A stretch of DNA of 64,000 nucleotides from an uncultured Flavobacteriales bacterium (GCA_943788725.1 CALSRJ010000001.1:928861-992860), one strand, 5' to 3'. Counted from the first letter of the stretch, positions 34,264 through 43,091 are shown. The notes: generated by a model from the sequence alone, not told the origin. A program made the numbers and translations.

Positions 34264-36099
34264 ATGGCAGACATCATCAAATTGCTTCCCGACTCGTTGG
34301 CCAATCAGATTGCCGCGGGTGAAGTGATCCAACGACCGGCTTCGGTTGTCAAGGAATTATTAGAGAACAGCGTTGACGCCGACGCTTCGCATATCCAACT
34401 GATCGTCAAGGAATCGGGGCGAAACCTCATTCAGGTAGTGGACGATGGCAAGGGTATGACCGAGGCCGACGCCCGCATGAGCTTGGAGCGTCACGCCACA
34501 TCGAAGATTGCTACCTCTGACGACCTTTTCCATATCCGCACCATGGGCTTCCGTGGCGAAGCACTGGCCAGTATTGCGGCGGTAGCGCAGTTAGAGATGA
34601 AATCGCGGTCAGAGAACAGAAAGGTGGGCACCCACTTACTGATTGAAGCTTCGAAGCTGCGGTTTCAGGAAGCTTGCGCGCAAGAACAGGGCTCTACGAT
34701 TTCTGTAAAAAACTTGTTCTTCAATGTACCGGTCCGCCGCAAATTTTTGAAAAGCGACGCGGTAGAGATGCGCCACATCATCGACGAATTTCAGCGGGTA
34801 GCCCTGGTCAATGAAGCCATTGAATTCAAGCTCTACCACAACGACCAGCAGCTGTTCTTCCTACCGAAGAGCAACTTGCGTCAACGGGTAACCCATATTT
34901 TTGGCAAGAGCTATAACGAGAAAATTGTTCCGGTAGACGAAGAGACCGATCTGGTCAAGGTGCGAGGATTCATCGGCAAACCAGAGGCAGCCAGAAAAAC
35001 GCGCGGCGAACAATTCTTCTTTGTGAATGGCCGCTATTTCAAAAGCTCCTATTTCCACGCTGCCATCCAGCAGGCATTCGACGGGCTGATTCAACCAAAG
35101 CATCACGCTTCCTACTTTATCTATTTTGAGGTGGACCCGGAAAGCATTGACGTAAACATCCACCCTACCAAGACAGAGATCAAGTTTGAAGACGAGCGCA
35201 GCATATACGCCATCGTCCGAAGTGCCGTCAAGCGATCGATTGGACAATACCACGTTTCCCCTTCCCTGGATTTTGACAAGGAGACTGCGTTCGATTACTT
35301 GCCGCCAAAAGAAGGAAGCCACATCCCAGAACCTGGAATCACGGTAGACGCCAACTTCAATCCATTTACACCCGAAAAAAGGCAGCGTCAAACCGATTGG
35401 GAACGCGGATCCAGTTTCCAGCACAAACAGCCATCGGCCACTGGATGGGAACAACTTTACGAAGGCCTAAACCAATCGTTGTCCAAGCCAGAGCCAGCAT
35501 CAGACGAGCAGATCCTTGAACTTGAAGGCGATGAGAACAATACCATCGTACGGCAGATCGGACTGAAGTACATCTTGGTGCAAAGCTCTGAAGGCATCTT
35601 CTTGATCCATCAGTACAGGGCCCACATGCGCATTTTGTTCGAAGCCTTCGAACGAACCTTGACCACCGAGAAGAAAGCTTCCCAACAAAGCCTCTTCCCA
35701 ACGACCCTAGCATTGAGCAAGCAGGATGCTAACCTACTCGCCTCACTGACGCAACCGCTGACCAACATGGGGTTCGAAATCGAATCGTTTGGCGGGGATT
35801 CATTCATCATTCGAGCCGTTCCCGCGGCGTGTACCGAGATCAACATCGAAGAAGTAATCGGTGGGTTCATCGACGACCTCCGCAGCGACAAACCGACGGA
35901 TGAGAGTGAGTTGATGCAACGCGTGGTGCGAAGTATGGCGCAACAATCTGCCATCAAGTCAGGAAAGGCACTGAAGGCACAAGAAATGCTTGAGCTTTTT
36001 CGCTCGCTCATGAGGTGCAGTGATCCTCAGCGAGATCTCAACGGCAGGCCTACATTCGTTTTGATGAATGGCGGCATGCTCGATAAAATATTTGATTGA
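34264..36099 (+). CDS. mutL: DNA mismatch repair protein MutL
   Basis: This 611-residue GHKL ATPase has N-terminal motifs ELLENSVDADAS, VDDGKGM, RHATSKI and TMGFRGEALASIAAV, then a transducer domain (FFVNGRYFKSS; DVNIHPTKTEIKF), a Ser/Gln-rich linker (~residues 370-420) and a C-terminal dimerisation domain. The endonuclease motif expected as DQHA-x-x-E-R reads HQYRAHMRILFE here, and the later metal-binding Cys motifs are incomplete, so nuclease activity is doubtful. It overlaps the rhomboid gene by one base (TGATG). Confidence 0.95.
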   Translation: MADIIKLLPDSLANQIAAGEVIQRPASVVKELLENSVDADASHIQLIVKESGRNLIQVVDDGKGMTEADARMSLERHATSKIATSDDLFHIRTMGFRGEALASIAAVAQLEMKSRSENRKVGTHLLIEASKLRFQEACAQEQGSTISVKNLFFNVPVRRKFLKSDAVEMRHIIDEFQRVALVNEAIEFKLYHNDQQLFFLPKSNLRQRVTHIFGKSYNEKIVPVDEETDLVKVRGFIGKPEAARKTRGEQFFFVNGRYFKSSYFHAAIQQAFDGLIQPKHHASYFIYFEVDPESIDVNIHPTKTEIKFEDERSIYAIVRSAVKRSIGQYHVSPSLDFDKETAFDYLPPKEGSHIPEPGITVDANFNPFTPEKRQRQTDWERGSSFQHKQPSATGWEQLYEGLNQSLSKPEPASDEQILELEGDENNTIVRQIGLKYILVQSSEGIFLIHQYRAHMRILFEAFERTLTTEKKASQQSLFPTTLALSKQDANLLASLTQPLTNMGFEIESFGGDSFIIRAVPAACTEINIEEVIGGFIDDLRSDKPTDESELMQRVVRSMAQQSAIKSGKALKAQEMLELFRSLMRCSDPQRDLNGRPTFVLMNGGMLDKIFD

Positions 36100-36965
36100 T
36101 GCAGGTAGGAAGCGGTAGATGGAGCATGATGCCTCCGGTGGTAAAGAATCTTTTGATCATCAATGGTCTGATGTTTCTCGCGACGTGGAGTTTCGAGACT
36201 TCCATTGGACTCGACTTGAGGGACATGCTCGGATTGCACTTCTTCCAGAGTGAAAAGTTCAATCCGATTCAAGTGGTCACCTACATGTTTATGCACGGTG
36301 ACATTTCCCACATCTTCTTCAATATGTTCGCCGTTTGGATGTTTGGTTCTGCGATCGAGAATGTATGGGGAAGCAAACGCTTTTTGATTTACTATCTCCT
36401 AACCGGCTTTGGCGCGGCCTTCTTGCACTACGTAACGATCTACATCGACATCGCTCCGATCATTGCTCAAATGGACCTCTTCATCGAAGCGCCGAAGGGT
36501 GGCGACATTGTGGCTTTCACCGAGGTGCATCCATGGGGCAATTACATCGATAAGTTCATGTTCCCCGACCTATACGAGCGCACGGTTACCTTCATCTACG
36601 ATACCGTTCCTGTGCTGCGCGTCCACCCAGATGACCCGGATGCACTTGGAAGTGCGTCCATCTTCTTTCAGCATTATCTAGAACACTACATGAATCTCCC
36701 CAATGTGGTAGGGGCTTCAGGTTCTCTGTTTGGCATCCTACTGGCCTTCGGAATGATGTTCCCGAATGTCCGTTTGTTCTTGATTTTCCTCCCCATCCCT
36801 ATCAAAGCCAAGTACCTGGTCATTGGTTACGGTTTGATGGAACTGGTGTCTGCAATCCAAAACAATCCGGGCGACAACGTCGCCCATTTTGCCCACCTAG
36901 GCGGCATGCTCTTCGGTTTTCTCATTATTAAATTTTGGGAACGAACCGGGGTGCGTTGGCGTTGA
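36099..36965 (+). CDS. Rhomboid family intramembrane protease (first of two)
   Basis: This 288-residue serine protease is embedded in the membrane. HGDISHIFFNMFAVWMFG carries the oxyanion-side His and Asn, GASGSLFGILLAFG the nucleophile Ser, and HFAHLGGMLFG the general-base His. An insertion of about 90 residues lies between the early helices and the GASG motif, longer than in basic rhomboids. ATG 36099 overlaps the mutL stop. A second rhomboid follows after 47 bases. Substrates are unknown. Confidence 0.92.
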   Translation: MQVGSGRWSMMPPVVKNLLIINGLMFLATWSFETSIGLDLRDMLGLHFFQSEKFNPIQVVTYMFMHGDISHIFFNMFAVWMFGSAIENVWGSKRFLIYYLLTGFGAAFLHYVTIYIDIAPIIAQMDLFIEAPKGGDIVAFTEVHPWGNYIDKFMFPDLYERTVTFIYDTVPVLRVHPDDPDALGSASIFFQHYLEHYMNLPNVVGASGSLFGILLAFGMMFPNVRLFLIFLPIPIKAKYLVIGYGLMELVSAIQNNPGDNVAHFAHLGGMLFGFLIIKFWERTGVRWR

Positions 36966-37012
36966 TACTTGAATTATCGTCTTAATTTTAATGTGCGAAT
37001 TCGTTCACGAGC

Positions 37013-37909
37013 ATGCTTGAAGATCTAAAGCGACTTTTCAAAGGCAATAACTTCCTCGGCCAGATCATTTTGATCAATGCCGGCGTATTTCTGATTGTCA
37101 ACCTGGTCAGCAGTATCTTTCTCAAGGGAAACGAGCGCTTGATCCAAGAATGGATCGGACTCCCAGCTTTGCTCGGCGAAGCCATTACCGTTCCTTGGAC
37201 CTTCTTTACCTACATGTTTTCCCACGGCAGTTTGTGGCACCTGATCTTCAACATGTACCTGCTGTTCTGGTTTGGACGAATTTTCGGCAGCATGATGGGA
37301 GAGAAGCGATTGATCGGACTCTATTTCCTTTCCGGTCTGGCGGGTGGACTCCTTTATTTTTTGGTATTCAATGTGCTCTTCCTCGGCGGTGAGCCGGTCG
37401 GTGGAATGATCCTCATCGGGGCTTCCGGCGCCATCATGGGCATCGTAATAGCCGCCGGTGCGCGTTTTCCCGATTATGTATTGAACCTCTTTTTGCTGGG
37501 TGCGGTGCCATTGAAATACGTAGCCCTCGCCATTTTTATCATCTCCACCCTGCTTGATTTCAATGTGAACATGGGCGGGAAGATCGCACACATTGGAGGA
37601 GCGGCCATGGGGTATTTCTACGTTCGCGGACTCAACAATGGAAAAGACTATGCGATGTCCTTCATGGAGTGGATCGACAAGGCGCTCGACATGTTCAAGC
37701 AGAAGCCCAAATTGAGGGTGGTGCCCAATGATCACAGGAAGTCTTCAGGTGGGGCGGCTAGGCAGAAAACGCGTACATCTAGCGCATCCAAGTCAGATGA
37801 GGATCAGGCGAAGACCGACGCCATTCTCGATAAGATCTCGAAGTCAGGCTATGAAAACTTGACCCGAGAGGAAAAGGACTTTCTATTCAAGCTCAGCAAC
37901 AAGCCCTGA
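37013..37909 (+). CDS. Rhomboid family intramembrane protease (second) with cytosolic tail
   Basis: This 298-residue protein has HGSLWHLIFNMYLLFWFG, the nucleophile motif GASGAIMGIVIA and the base His in IAHIGGAAMG. After the membrane core (~residue 215) a basic, Ser-rich linker leads to a short conserved tail (DAILDKISKSGYENLTREEK followed by DFLFKLSNK) found in Bacteroidota rhomboids. Both rhomboids keep the Ser-His dyad, so both should be active. The EEP-family gene overlaps the stop by one base (TGATG). Confidence 0.92.
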   Translation: MLEDLKRLFKGNNFLGQIILINAGVFLIVNLVSSIFLKGNERLIQEWIGLPALLGEAITVPWTFFTYMFSHGSLWHLIFNMYLLFWFGRIFGSMMGEKRLIGLYFLSGLAGGLLYFLVFNVLFLGGEPVGGMILIGASGAIMGIVIAAGARFPDYVLNLFLLGAVPLKYVALAIFIISTLLDFNVNMGGKIAHIGGAAMGYFYVRGLNNGKDYAMSFMEWIDKALDMFKQKPKLRVVPNDHRKSSGGAARQKTRTSSASKSDEDQAKTDAILDKISKSGYENLTREEKDFLFKLSNKP

Positions 37910-39021
37910 TGCGCCGGCGCTTGAACCTTCGGAGATCCGTCAAGCGACTGCTTCTATTCACCAACATTGGAGCGGTCCTGGCGCTTTTCATCAGCACGTT
38001 TTCTTATCTCATTGACCCCAACACCATCTTATGGCCTGCCTTTCTAGGCCTTTCTTTTTTACCGATCCTGCTTGTGAACACGCTGTTCATTATGTTCTGG
38101 CTCTTTGCTAAGCCCAAGCTTGGTTTCATCGGGTTGATTACGATTGCGCTCTGCTGGAGTGGAGTACGCAAACACATGGTGCTCTGGCCAAGTCCATCAG
38201 AGCATCTCACATCGGATGTCAGTATCATGACTTTTAACGTCCGACTCTTTGATCTCTACAACTGGGGAGGAAACAAAGAAACCCGAAACGACATTTTTCG
38301 GTACCTCGACGAAAAGAATCCTGACATCCTTTGCTTTCAAGAGTTCTTCAACACCAACGATCCGGCATATTTCAATACGCTGGATACGATGCTACAATTC
38401 CTGAGCTCAGAAAATGTTCATGATCAATATACCGCGGTTTTGCATTACGGCAAGAGCAAGTTCGGCATCGCCACCTTGAGTCGTTTCCCCATCCTCTACC
38501 GAGGCCATGTTCCCTTAGACACCGCCGCAAATAACGTGGCCATATTTACCGACCTCGAGGTCAACGGCGATACGATCAGGGTATTCAACATCCATTTGGC
38601 CTCCGTCTATATTTCGGGCATAGAGAACGACCTGAGCAAGCACATAGAAACGAATGATCAGGACGGCCAAATCCGAGACATCGAGCTCATGACCAAAAAG
38701 CTTTCGGGTGGATTTAAACGCCGGGCTAAGCAATCCCAGGTTATTCGTCGCTACATGGACGCTTCTCCCCATCCCGTGATCGTTTGTGGCGACCTGAACG
38801 ACACTCCGGGAAGCTATGCTTACGCTCATTTGAGTGAAGGATTGGTCGATGCCTTCGTTACCAAGGGATTTGGAGGGGGGTCTACCTATATCGGCCTGTT
38901 TCCTGGACTTAGGATTGATTTCATGCTGGTGGATCCCAGCCTTTCGCTGTCGTCATTTTCTACCGAGCGCGTTGCGCTTTCTGACCATCGGCCACTGATC
39001 ACCACGCTCTCTGCGGAATAA
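37909..39021 (+). CDS. Endonuclease/exonuclease/phosphatase family protein
   Basis: This 370-residue protein has two to three N-terminal membrane segments (~20-95) and then an EEP-fold domain: MTFNVRLFDLYNW, Glu in CFQEFFNTND, ILYRGHVPLD, VFNIHLASVYISG, VICGDLNDTPGSYAY and ALSDHRPLITTL. The Asn, Glu, Asp and His residues of the EEP active site are in place. EEP enzymes cleave phosphodiesters in nucleic acids, lipids or inositol phosphates. The membrane anchor suggests a lipid or periplasmic substrate, which is inference. It is translationally coupled to the second rhomboid. Confidence 0.87.
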   Translation: MRRRLNLRRSVKRLLLFTNIGAVLALFISTFSYLIDPNTILWPAFLGLSFLPILLVNTLFIMFWLFAKPKLGFIGLITIALCWSGVRKHMVLWPSPSEHLTSDVSIMTFNVRLFDLYNWGGNKETRNDIFRYLDEKNPDILCFQEFFNTNDPAYFNTLDTMLQFLSSENVHDQYTAVLHYGKSKFGIATLSRFPILYRGHVPLDTAANNVAIFTDLEVNGDTIRVFNIHLASVYISGIENDLSKHIETNDQDGQIRDIELMTKKLSGGFKRRAKQSQVIRRYMDASPHPVIVCGDLNDTPGSYAYAHLSEGLVDAFVTKGFGGGSTYIGLFPGLRIDFMLVDPSLSLSSFSTERVALSDHRPLITTLSAE

Positions 39022-39072
39022 TCCCAACAGCCAAACGTTTCTTCAACGTCCGTTTCCACTTACATTCGCTCC

Positions 39073-40200
39073 GTGCACATCGTTGTCAATACCCGACTTC
39101 TTCTCCCCAACAAACTCGACGGCATTGGTTGGTTTAGCCATGAAGTGCTTTCACGCCTCACCCAAAACCTGCCCGACTGGAAGTTTACCTTTCTCTTCGA
39201 CAGGTCGTTTGATCAGCGCTTTATTTATGGCCCCAACGTGGAAGGCAAGGTGGTCTTTCCTCCTACACGGCATCCGTTGCTCTACCAGCTGTATTTCCAG
39301 CGAAGTATTCCCCATAAGCTCAAAGGCTTAAAGGCCGATTTATTTTTTAGTCCTGACGGTTTCCTGAGCACACACACCCAAGTGAAGCAAGTGGCGGTCA
39401 TCCACGACTTAAACTTCGAACATCGGCCAGAAGACTTGCCGCTGGCCTATCGGAAGTATTACAGAAAGTATTTTCCTCGTTTCGCAAAGAAGGCGGCGCA
39501 CATCATCACAGTCAGCGATTATTCTGCCCAAGACATCCACGCCACGTATGGCATCCCAAAGGAAAAGATATCCGTCGCGCACAACGGTTACAACCAAGCC
39601 TTTCACCCAATCTCTGAAGCCGATAAAGTCCGTACCCGAAAGGACCTGGCACACGGCAGTCCGTATTTCATTTTTGTGGGGAATTTTTCCCACCGAAAAA
39701 ACATCCACGGCATCATTCGATCTTTCGATCAGTACAGGAAAAAAGGCGGGAAACACCATTTACTCTTGGTAGGAAATCCACTCTGGCGGTACAGCGAAAT
39801 GGATCAAGCACTGGAACAAAGTCCAAACAAGAGCGCCATTCATTTTACGGGCCGATTGGAGATCGATCGCTTGGTGAACGCGATGGGGGCAGCGGAAGCG
39901 CTGTTGTTTCCATCCTATTTTGAAGGTTTCGGCATCCCGGTGTTAGAAGCCTTTGCTGCAGGTATTCCGGTCATCACGAGCAATGGCACCTCCCTGCCTG
40001 AGGTCGCTGGTGAAGGGGCCATCCTTTGTGATCCCGACGATCATGAAAAAATTTCTTCCGCGATGAGGATGCTTGAAGTTGATGAAAATCAACGATTTAA
40101 CCTTATCAAAGGCGGGGAAATTCAACTTTCTTCCTTTTCTTGGGAACAGACTGCGAACAAAGTGCAAGACACCTTGTTTCATTGTCTGAATCGCGTTTGA
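39073..40200 (+). CDS. Glycosyltransferase family 4 protein
   Basis: This 375-residue GT-B enzyme begins MHIVVNTRLLLPNKLDGIGW (GTG 39073). An N-terminal acceptor domain is followed by the donor domain with FVGNFSHRKNIHGIIRSF, and EGFGIPVLEAFAAGIPVITS and LPEVAGEGAILCDPDD contain the nucleotide-sugar-binding Glu residues (EX7E). Such enzymes add a sugar to LPS, capsule or exopolysaccharide. A -7-like box TACATTCG lies at 39061-39068, suggesting expression separate from the mutL-EEP run. Confidence 0.9.
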   Translation: MHIVVNTRLLLPNKLDGIGWFSHEVLSRLTQNLPDWKFTFLFDRSFDQRFIYGPNVEGKVVFPPTRHPLLYQLYFQRSIPHKLKGLKADLFFSPDGFLSTHTQVKQVAVIHDLNFEHRPEDLPLAYRKYYRKYFPRFAKKAAHIITVSDYSAQDIHATYGIPKEKISVAHNGYNQAFHPISEADKVRTRKDLAHGSPYFIFVGNFSHRKNIHGIIRSFDQYRKKGGKHHLLLVGNPLWRYSEMDQALEQSPNKSAIHFTGRLEIDRLVNAMGAAEALLFPSYFEGFGIPVLEAFAAGIPVITSNGTSLPEVAGEGAILCDPDDHEKISSAMRMLEVDENQRFNLIKGGEIQLSSFSWEQTANKVQDTLFHCLNRV

Positions 40201-40246
40201 AGCACTTCAAGGCAAGATTCAAAAAAATTCATAGTGGTGGTTGATA

Positions 40247-40283
40247 GTATGTGCCCGAAGCCTTCTTGGCTTAGGGCACATAC
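40247..40283. terminator. Long hairpin between convergent genes
   Basis: GTATGTGCCC (40247-40256) pairs perfectly with GGGCACATAC (40274-40283). Inside the loop AAGCC (40258-40262) pairs with GGCTT (40268-40272). It lies between the glycosyltransferase (plus) and the nitroreductase (minus), so it could terminate both. The T run is weak on the plus strand; on the minus strand a run of seven T follows about 35 bases later. Confidence 0.6.
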
Positions 40284-40298
40284 GCTTTATAGCCCTCC

Positions 40299-40883
40299 CT
40301 ATCGCCAAGTAACGTAATCCTCCGAAACTTTTCGTTCCTTGTGCAAGGATTTGAGTCCTGCGTATTTGCCCAGGTAGATCCATCCCATGTGCAGATCCTC
40401 ACCTTCCAGTCCTAGCAAGGCATCCACCTCTGGACTTCCCTTGGACGCTCCTGTGCTCCAATACATGCCAATTTCCAAACTCTGAGCATGGAGGTGTATG
40501 TTTTGAACCGCCGCTGCCACCGCCCATTCCTCTTCGTATCGAGGCACACGCATGAGCGGGTCACGGTGGAGCACGATGGCAATAACCGCCGAAGAACGTT
40601 CCGCGATCATCGCGAATTTCTTTGCCTTCATCTCGGTGTCGTCATTCTTTCCCTTGGCATTGTACAAGCCTTGAATCTGTGTCTTGGCCAGTGCACTTTT
40701 TGCCTCACCCATAAAAACCTGAAAACGCCACGGCTCGGTCACTTTGTGCGTAGGCGCCCATCGCGCCACCTCTAGCAAGGCATGGACCTCTTCCCTGCTC
40801 ACGGGATCTTCGTTGAACTCCTTTGGAAAAACAGATCGGCGAGACTTGATCCACGTGAGTGAGTCTTCTGGGGTCATCTTCAT
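40299..40883 (-). CDS. Nitroreductase family protein
   Basis: This 194-residue FMN-dependent oxidoreductase has the FMN phosphate-binding start IKSRRSVFPKEF, the segment EVARWAPTHKVTEPWRFQVF, and EEWAVAAAVQNIHLHAQSLEIG near the dimer interface. It most resembles the single-domain YdjA/TdsD-like group. The substrate is not evident. The ATG at 40883 diverges from the TauE-like gene across a 177-base gap. Confidence 0.9.
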   Translation of the reverse strand: MKMTPEDSLTWIKSRRSVFPKEFNEDPVSREEVHALLEVARWAPTHKVTEPWRFQVFMGEAKSALAKTQIQGLYNAKGKNDDTEMKAKKFAMIAERSSAVIAIVLHRDPLMRVPRYEEEWAVAAAVQNIHLHAQSLEIGMYWSTGASKGSPEVDALLGLEGEDLHMGWIYLGKYAGLKSLHKERKVSEDYVTWR

Positions 40884-41017
40884 GATTCAATGGGTTTGAA
40901 AGTGCTCTTGTCGTATAATTGTGGCCAGTGGTCTAAAACGAAAGCGAAAATATACGTGCTCAAGCAGACCCGCCGTTATTGTACCAGATTCTTATTTCAG
41001 GAATTATGGGGTGCTTC

Positions 41018-41060
41018 ACCGGAGGGTTAGCTTGCAGCAAGTTCACTCTCCGGTTTTTTT
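41018..41060 (+). promoter_or_regulatory. Terminator-like hairpin in the leader of the TauE-like gene
   Basis: ACCGGAG (41018-41024) pairs with CTCCGGT (41048-41054). A smaller stem CTTG/CAAG (41031-41034 with 41038-41041) sits inside. The outer stem is followed by a run of seven T (41054-41060) that ends on the base before ATG 41061. This is the form of an intrinsic terminator placed in a 5' leader. The rest of the 177-base gap (40884-41017) holds only a weak -7-like TATAATTG (40914-40921). Confidence 0.65.
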
Positions 41061-41822
41061 ATGCAAGAAATTGTCATCCTTCTGGTCGCCTTTGGAGCCT
41101 CAATGCTCACCTTCTTTTCAGGTTTTGGCTTGGGCACCATGCTCACGCCCGCCTTCATTCTCTTTTTCCCACCAGAGATTGCCGTTGCAGCTACGGCCAT
41201 CGTCCACTTCATCAACAACCTCTTCAAGCTCATTTTAATCGGGCGGCATACCGTTTGGTCGGTTGCGCTTAAATTCGGTATTCCAGCCATCCTTGGCGCC
41301 TATGCAGGGGCGCGTCTCCTCAGCCTACTCAGCACGAGCGATCAAGTCATTCACTTGCTTGGTTTTGAAACGAGCGGACTCAACCTGGTCCTGGGCGGAT
41401 TGATCTTGTTGTTTGCCCTGATGGAATTGCTCCCTCGCTTGAAGGATGTACAGCTGAGCGCAAAGTGGCTGTTCCCGGGCGGAGTCATCAGTGGCTTTTT
41501 TGGGGGACTCTCGGGACATCAGGGAGCATTGCGCAGCGCATTCTTGGTGAAGCTCAAGCTTTCGAAGGAACAATTTGTAGCCACCGGAGTGGTCATTGCG
41601 TGCATTGTAGATACGATTCGCATCAGCACCTACGCCACGAATTTTGACATGGAGCGCATTGCATCCATGCGCCCGCTGTTGATCATGGCCACCCTAGCCG
41701 CTTTTGGGGGAGCGTTGCTCGGCAAGTATTTGCTCAAAAAAATCACGATCGGACTGATTCAGAATATCGTTGGAATATTGATGATCATTATTTCCATCCT
41801 GTTATTTTTGGGATTGATCTGA
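41061..41822 (+). CDS. TauE/SafE family sulfite exporter-like permease
   Basis: This 253-residue membrane protein with about eight hydrophobic segments has the family signature in two halves: FGLGTMLTPAFILFFPPEIA followed by VAATAIVHFINN, and GGVISGFFGGLSGHQGALRS. Family members move sulfite, sulfoacetate or other small organic anions across the inner membrane; the substrate here is unknown. The start at ATG 41061 fits the usual N-terminus. A terminator-like hairpin ends immediately before it. Confidence 0.88.
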   Translation: MQEIVILLVAFGASMLTFFSGFGLGTMLTPAFILFFPPEIAVAATAIVHFINNLFKLILIGRHTVWSVALKFGIPAILGAYAGARLLSLLSTSDQVIHLLGFETSGLNLVLGGLILLFALMELLPRLKDVQLSAKWLFPGGVISGFFGGLSGHQGALRSAFLVKLKLSKEQFVATGVVIACIVDTIRISTYATNFDMERIASMRPLLIMATLAAFGGALLGKYLLKKITIGLIQNIVGILMIIISILLFLGLI

Positions 41823-41861
41823 CCACCGCGAACCATTTGTTGCCTTGACCGTTGAAACATT

Positions 41862-41996
41862 ATGAAGCCAGCAGAATACGCTGTTCTCGCTTTTGTACTA
41901 CTGATGCTCACGACTTTCTTCAGTGTGTACATCTGGTTTCAAGTCAAGCGTATCAAGCGCAACCGAGCCAACCGCCACCAAACAAAAGATGAATAG
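41862..41996 (+). CDS. Small 44-residue single-pass membrane protein
   Basis: A short open frame starts with ATG and encodes MKPAEYAVLAFVLLMLTTFF, continuing through one membrane segment (~6-26) to a strongly basic tail (KRIKRNRANRHQ). It lies 39 bases after the TauE-like gene and 23 before the next gene on the same strand. The positive-inside topology and good spacing support a real small membrane protein. No family is recognised. Confidence 0.5.
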   Translation: MKPAEYAVLAFVLLMLTTFFSVYIWFQVKRIKRNRANRHQTKDE

Positions 41997-42019
41997 TGAC
42001 CATTTTTAAACGTTAAGGC

Positions 42020-42733
42020 ATGCAGCACATCGATCTTCTTCAGGAAATGGAACAGGCCCAGGTGGAATTTGAACAAAACGGTCTGATCCGAGCCGCCAAG
42101 GCCATCCTCAATGTTGAGTTCCGTTCGGAAAGCAACATCTCTTCCCGCATCGCAACAGGAAGCAGAAGCCCATCTTCCAACGAAGCTTGGATTGCTCATT
42201 TGGATCCCAGTCGTCGTTTTAACCTAGAAGCCATTGAGCGTATCTGCACCAGATTCAGGTTGCGCTTTCTTGAAAGTGATTTGTTTAAAGGAGACGTGCC
42301 CGCTGATGCCGTTAGAGAGGTGAAACGACTCGAGTCGAGTTTAGGGGTGCAGTTTTCCGCTTTCAAAATCCTAGCACCTGCCGAGCGCTTTCATTTGAAA
42401 GACAGCACCAAAGACCCCATACTCCTTGCCGAGCTTCCCAATGGTCAGTTTTACTACATCTTCCAATGGGGTGATGATATGAAATGGTACCAGCATTTGC
42501 TCAAGTACCCTTTCCGTCACATCGGAGCGCTTGCCGCATCCTCAAGCTTGATAGGTCTGATGATTGCTTTCCTCGTACCTTCACAGTTCGAAGCAATCCA
42601 AGCCGAGTTCTTTTTTCGCTTCTTCATGTTCAGCATGACCACATGCCTGATCATGACCCTTGCGATCATCTCGGCCATCATGTATTCAAAGGACTTTAGT
42701 GAGAATGTTTGGAACAGTAAATTCATCCGGTAA
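42020..42733 (+). CDS. Uncharacterised protein with two C-terminal membrane segments
   Basis: This 237-residue protein has a soluble N-terminal part (~1-165) with a Ser/Arg-rich stretch (SSRIATGSRSPSSNEAW), then two hydrophobic segments (~170-195, ~200-225: IGALAASSSLIGLMIAFLVP; FFMFSMTTCLIMTLAIISAI). I do not recognise it. The 3' end overlaps the start of the next lipoprotein gene by 29 bases, so they are co-translated, likely with the 44-residue protein upstream. A membrane-anchored cytosolic or periplasmic role is all that can be said. Confidence 0.65.
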   Translation: MQHIDLLQEMEQAQVEFEQNGLIRAAKAILNVEFRSESNISSRIATGSRSPSSNEAWIAHLDPSRRFNLEAIERICTRFRLRFLESDLFKGDVPADAVREVKRLESSLGVQFSAFKILAPAERFHLKDSTKDPILLAELPNGQFYYIFQWGDDMKWYQHLLKYPFRHIGALAASSSLIGLMIAFLVPSQFEAIQAEFFFRFFMFSMTTCLIMTLAIISAIMYSKDFSENVWNSKFIR

Positions 42734-43091
42734 ATTGCGTTACGTATTGTTCATCTGTGCTATCCTGAGCATCATTTGCATTCAGGGCTGCAAGACAGAC
42801 GCGTCTTCTGGCGACTGCTACTATGACAAGGCCGATACCATGGCTGAGGTGATGGACATTCGTCCCAAAGCAGATGACCCTACCCATCTTGAGGTGATCT
42901 TAGATTTCAAAGCGAGTAAGCTCGCCTTCGAAGACCAAGAAATGGGACAACTCAAAGGCATACAGATCGATCAGGACTTTGTAGATCGCAATCGCATCAA
43001 GGTTGGAAACCAATACAGCGTCATCGTCAGCGAGATTACCAAAGGCGATTGCATTCCGCGCATCGTGAGCTTTCAGCACGCACTCGACTGA
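42705..43091 (+). CDS. Small putative lipoprotein
   Basis: This 128-residue protein has a lipoprotein signal: hydrophobic YVLFICAILSIICIQGC with a canonical lipobox Cys, then a ~100-residue mature domain with three Cys residues (GDCYYDKAD; KGDCIPRIV). ATG 42705 was chosen because it gives a complete signal; the open frame extends upstream to 42660. The family is unknown. It overlaps the preceding gene by 29 bases. MeaB follows after 80 bases holding only a -7-like TTTCTTTG (43157-43164). Confidence 0.7.
   Translation: MFGTVNSSGKLRYVLFICAILSIICIQGCKTDASSGDCYYDKADTMAEVMDIRPKADDPTHLEVILDFKASKLAFEDQEMGQLKGIQIDQDFVDRNRIKVGNQYSVIVSEITKGDCIPRIVSFQHALD

Noticed and set aside
34861-35454. 197-residue open frame on the minus strand
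   Set aside because: Antisense to mutL with no recognisable domain.
37025-37735. 236-residue open frame on the minus strand
   Set aside because: Opposite the second rhomboid, low-complexity charged translation with no motif; a shadow frame.
40979-41060. Leader peptide frame before the TauE-like gene
   Set aside because: A frame opens at 40979 but runs through the hairpin and far into the TauE gene in another frame; no codon bias or stop near the terminator supports a regulatory leader peptide.
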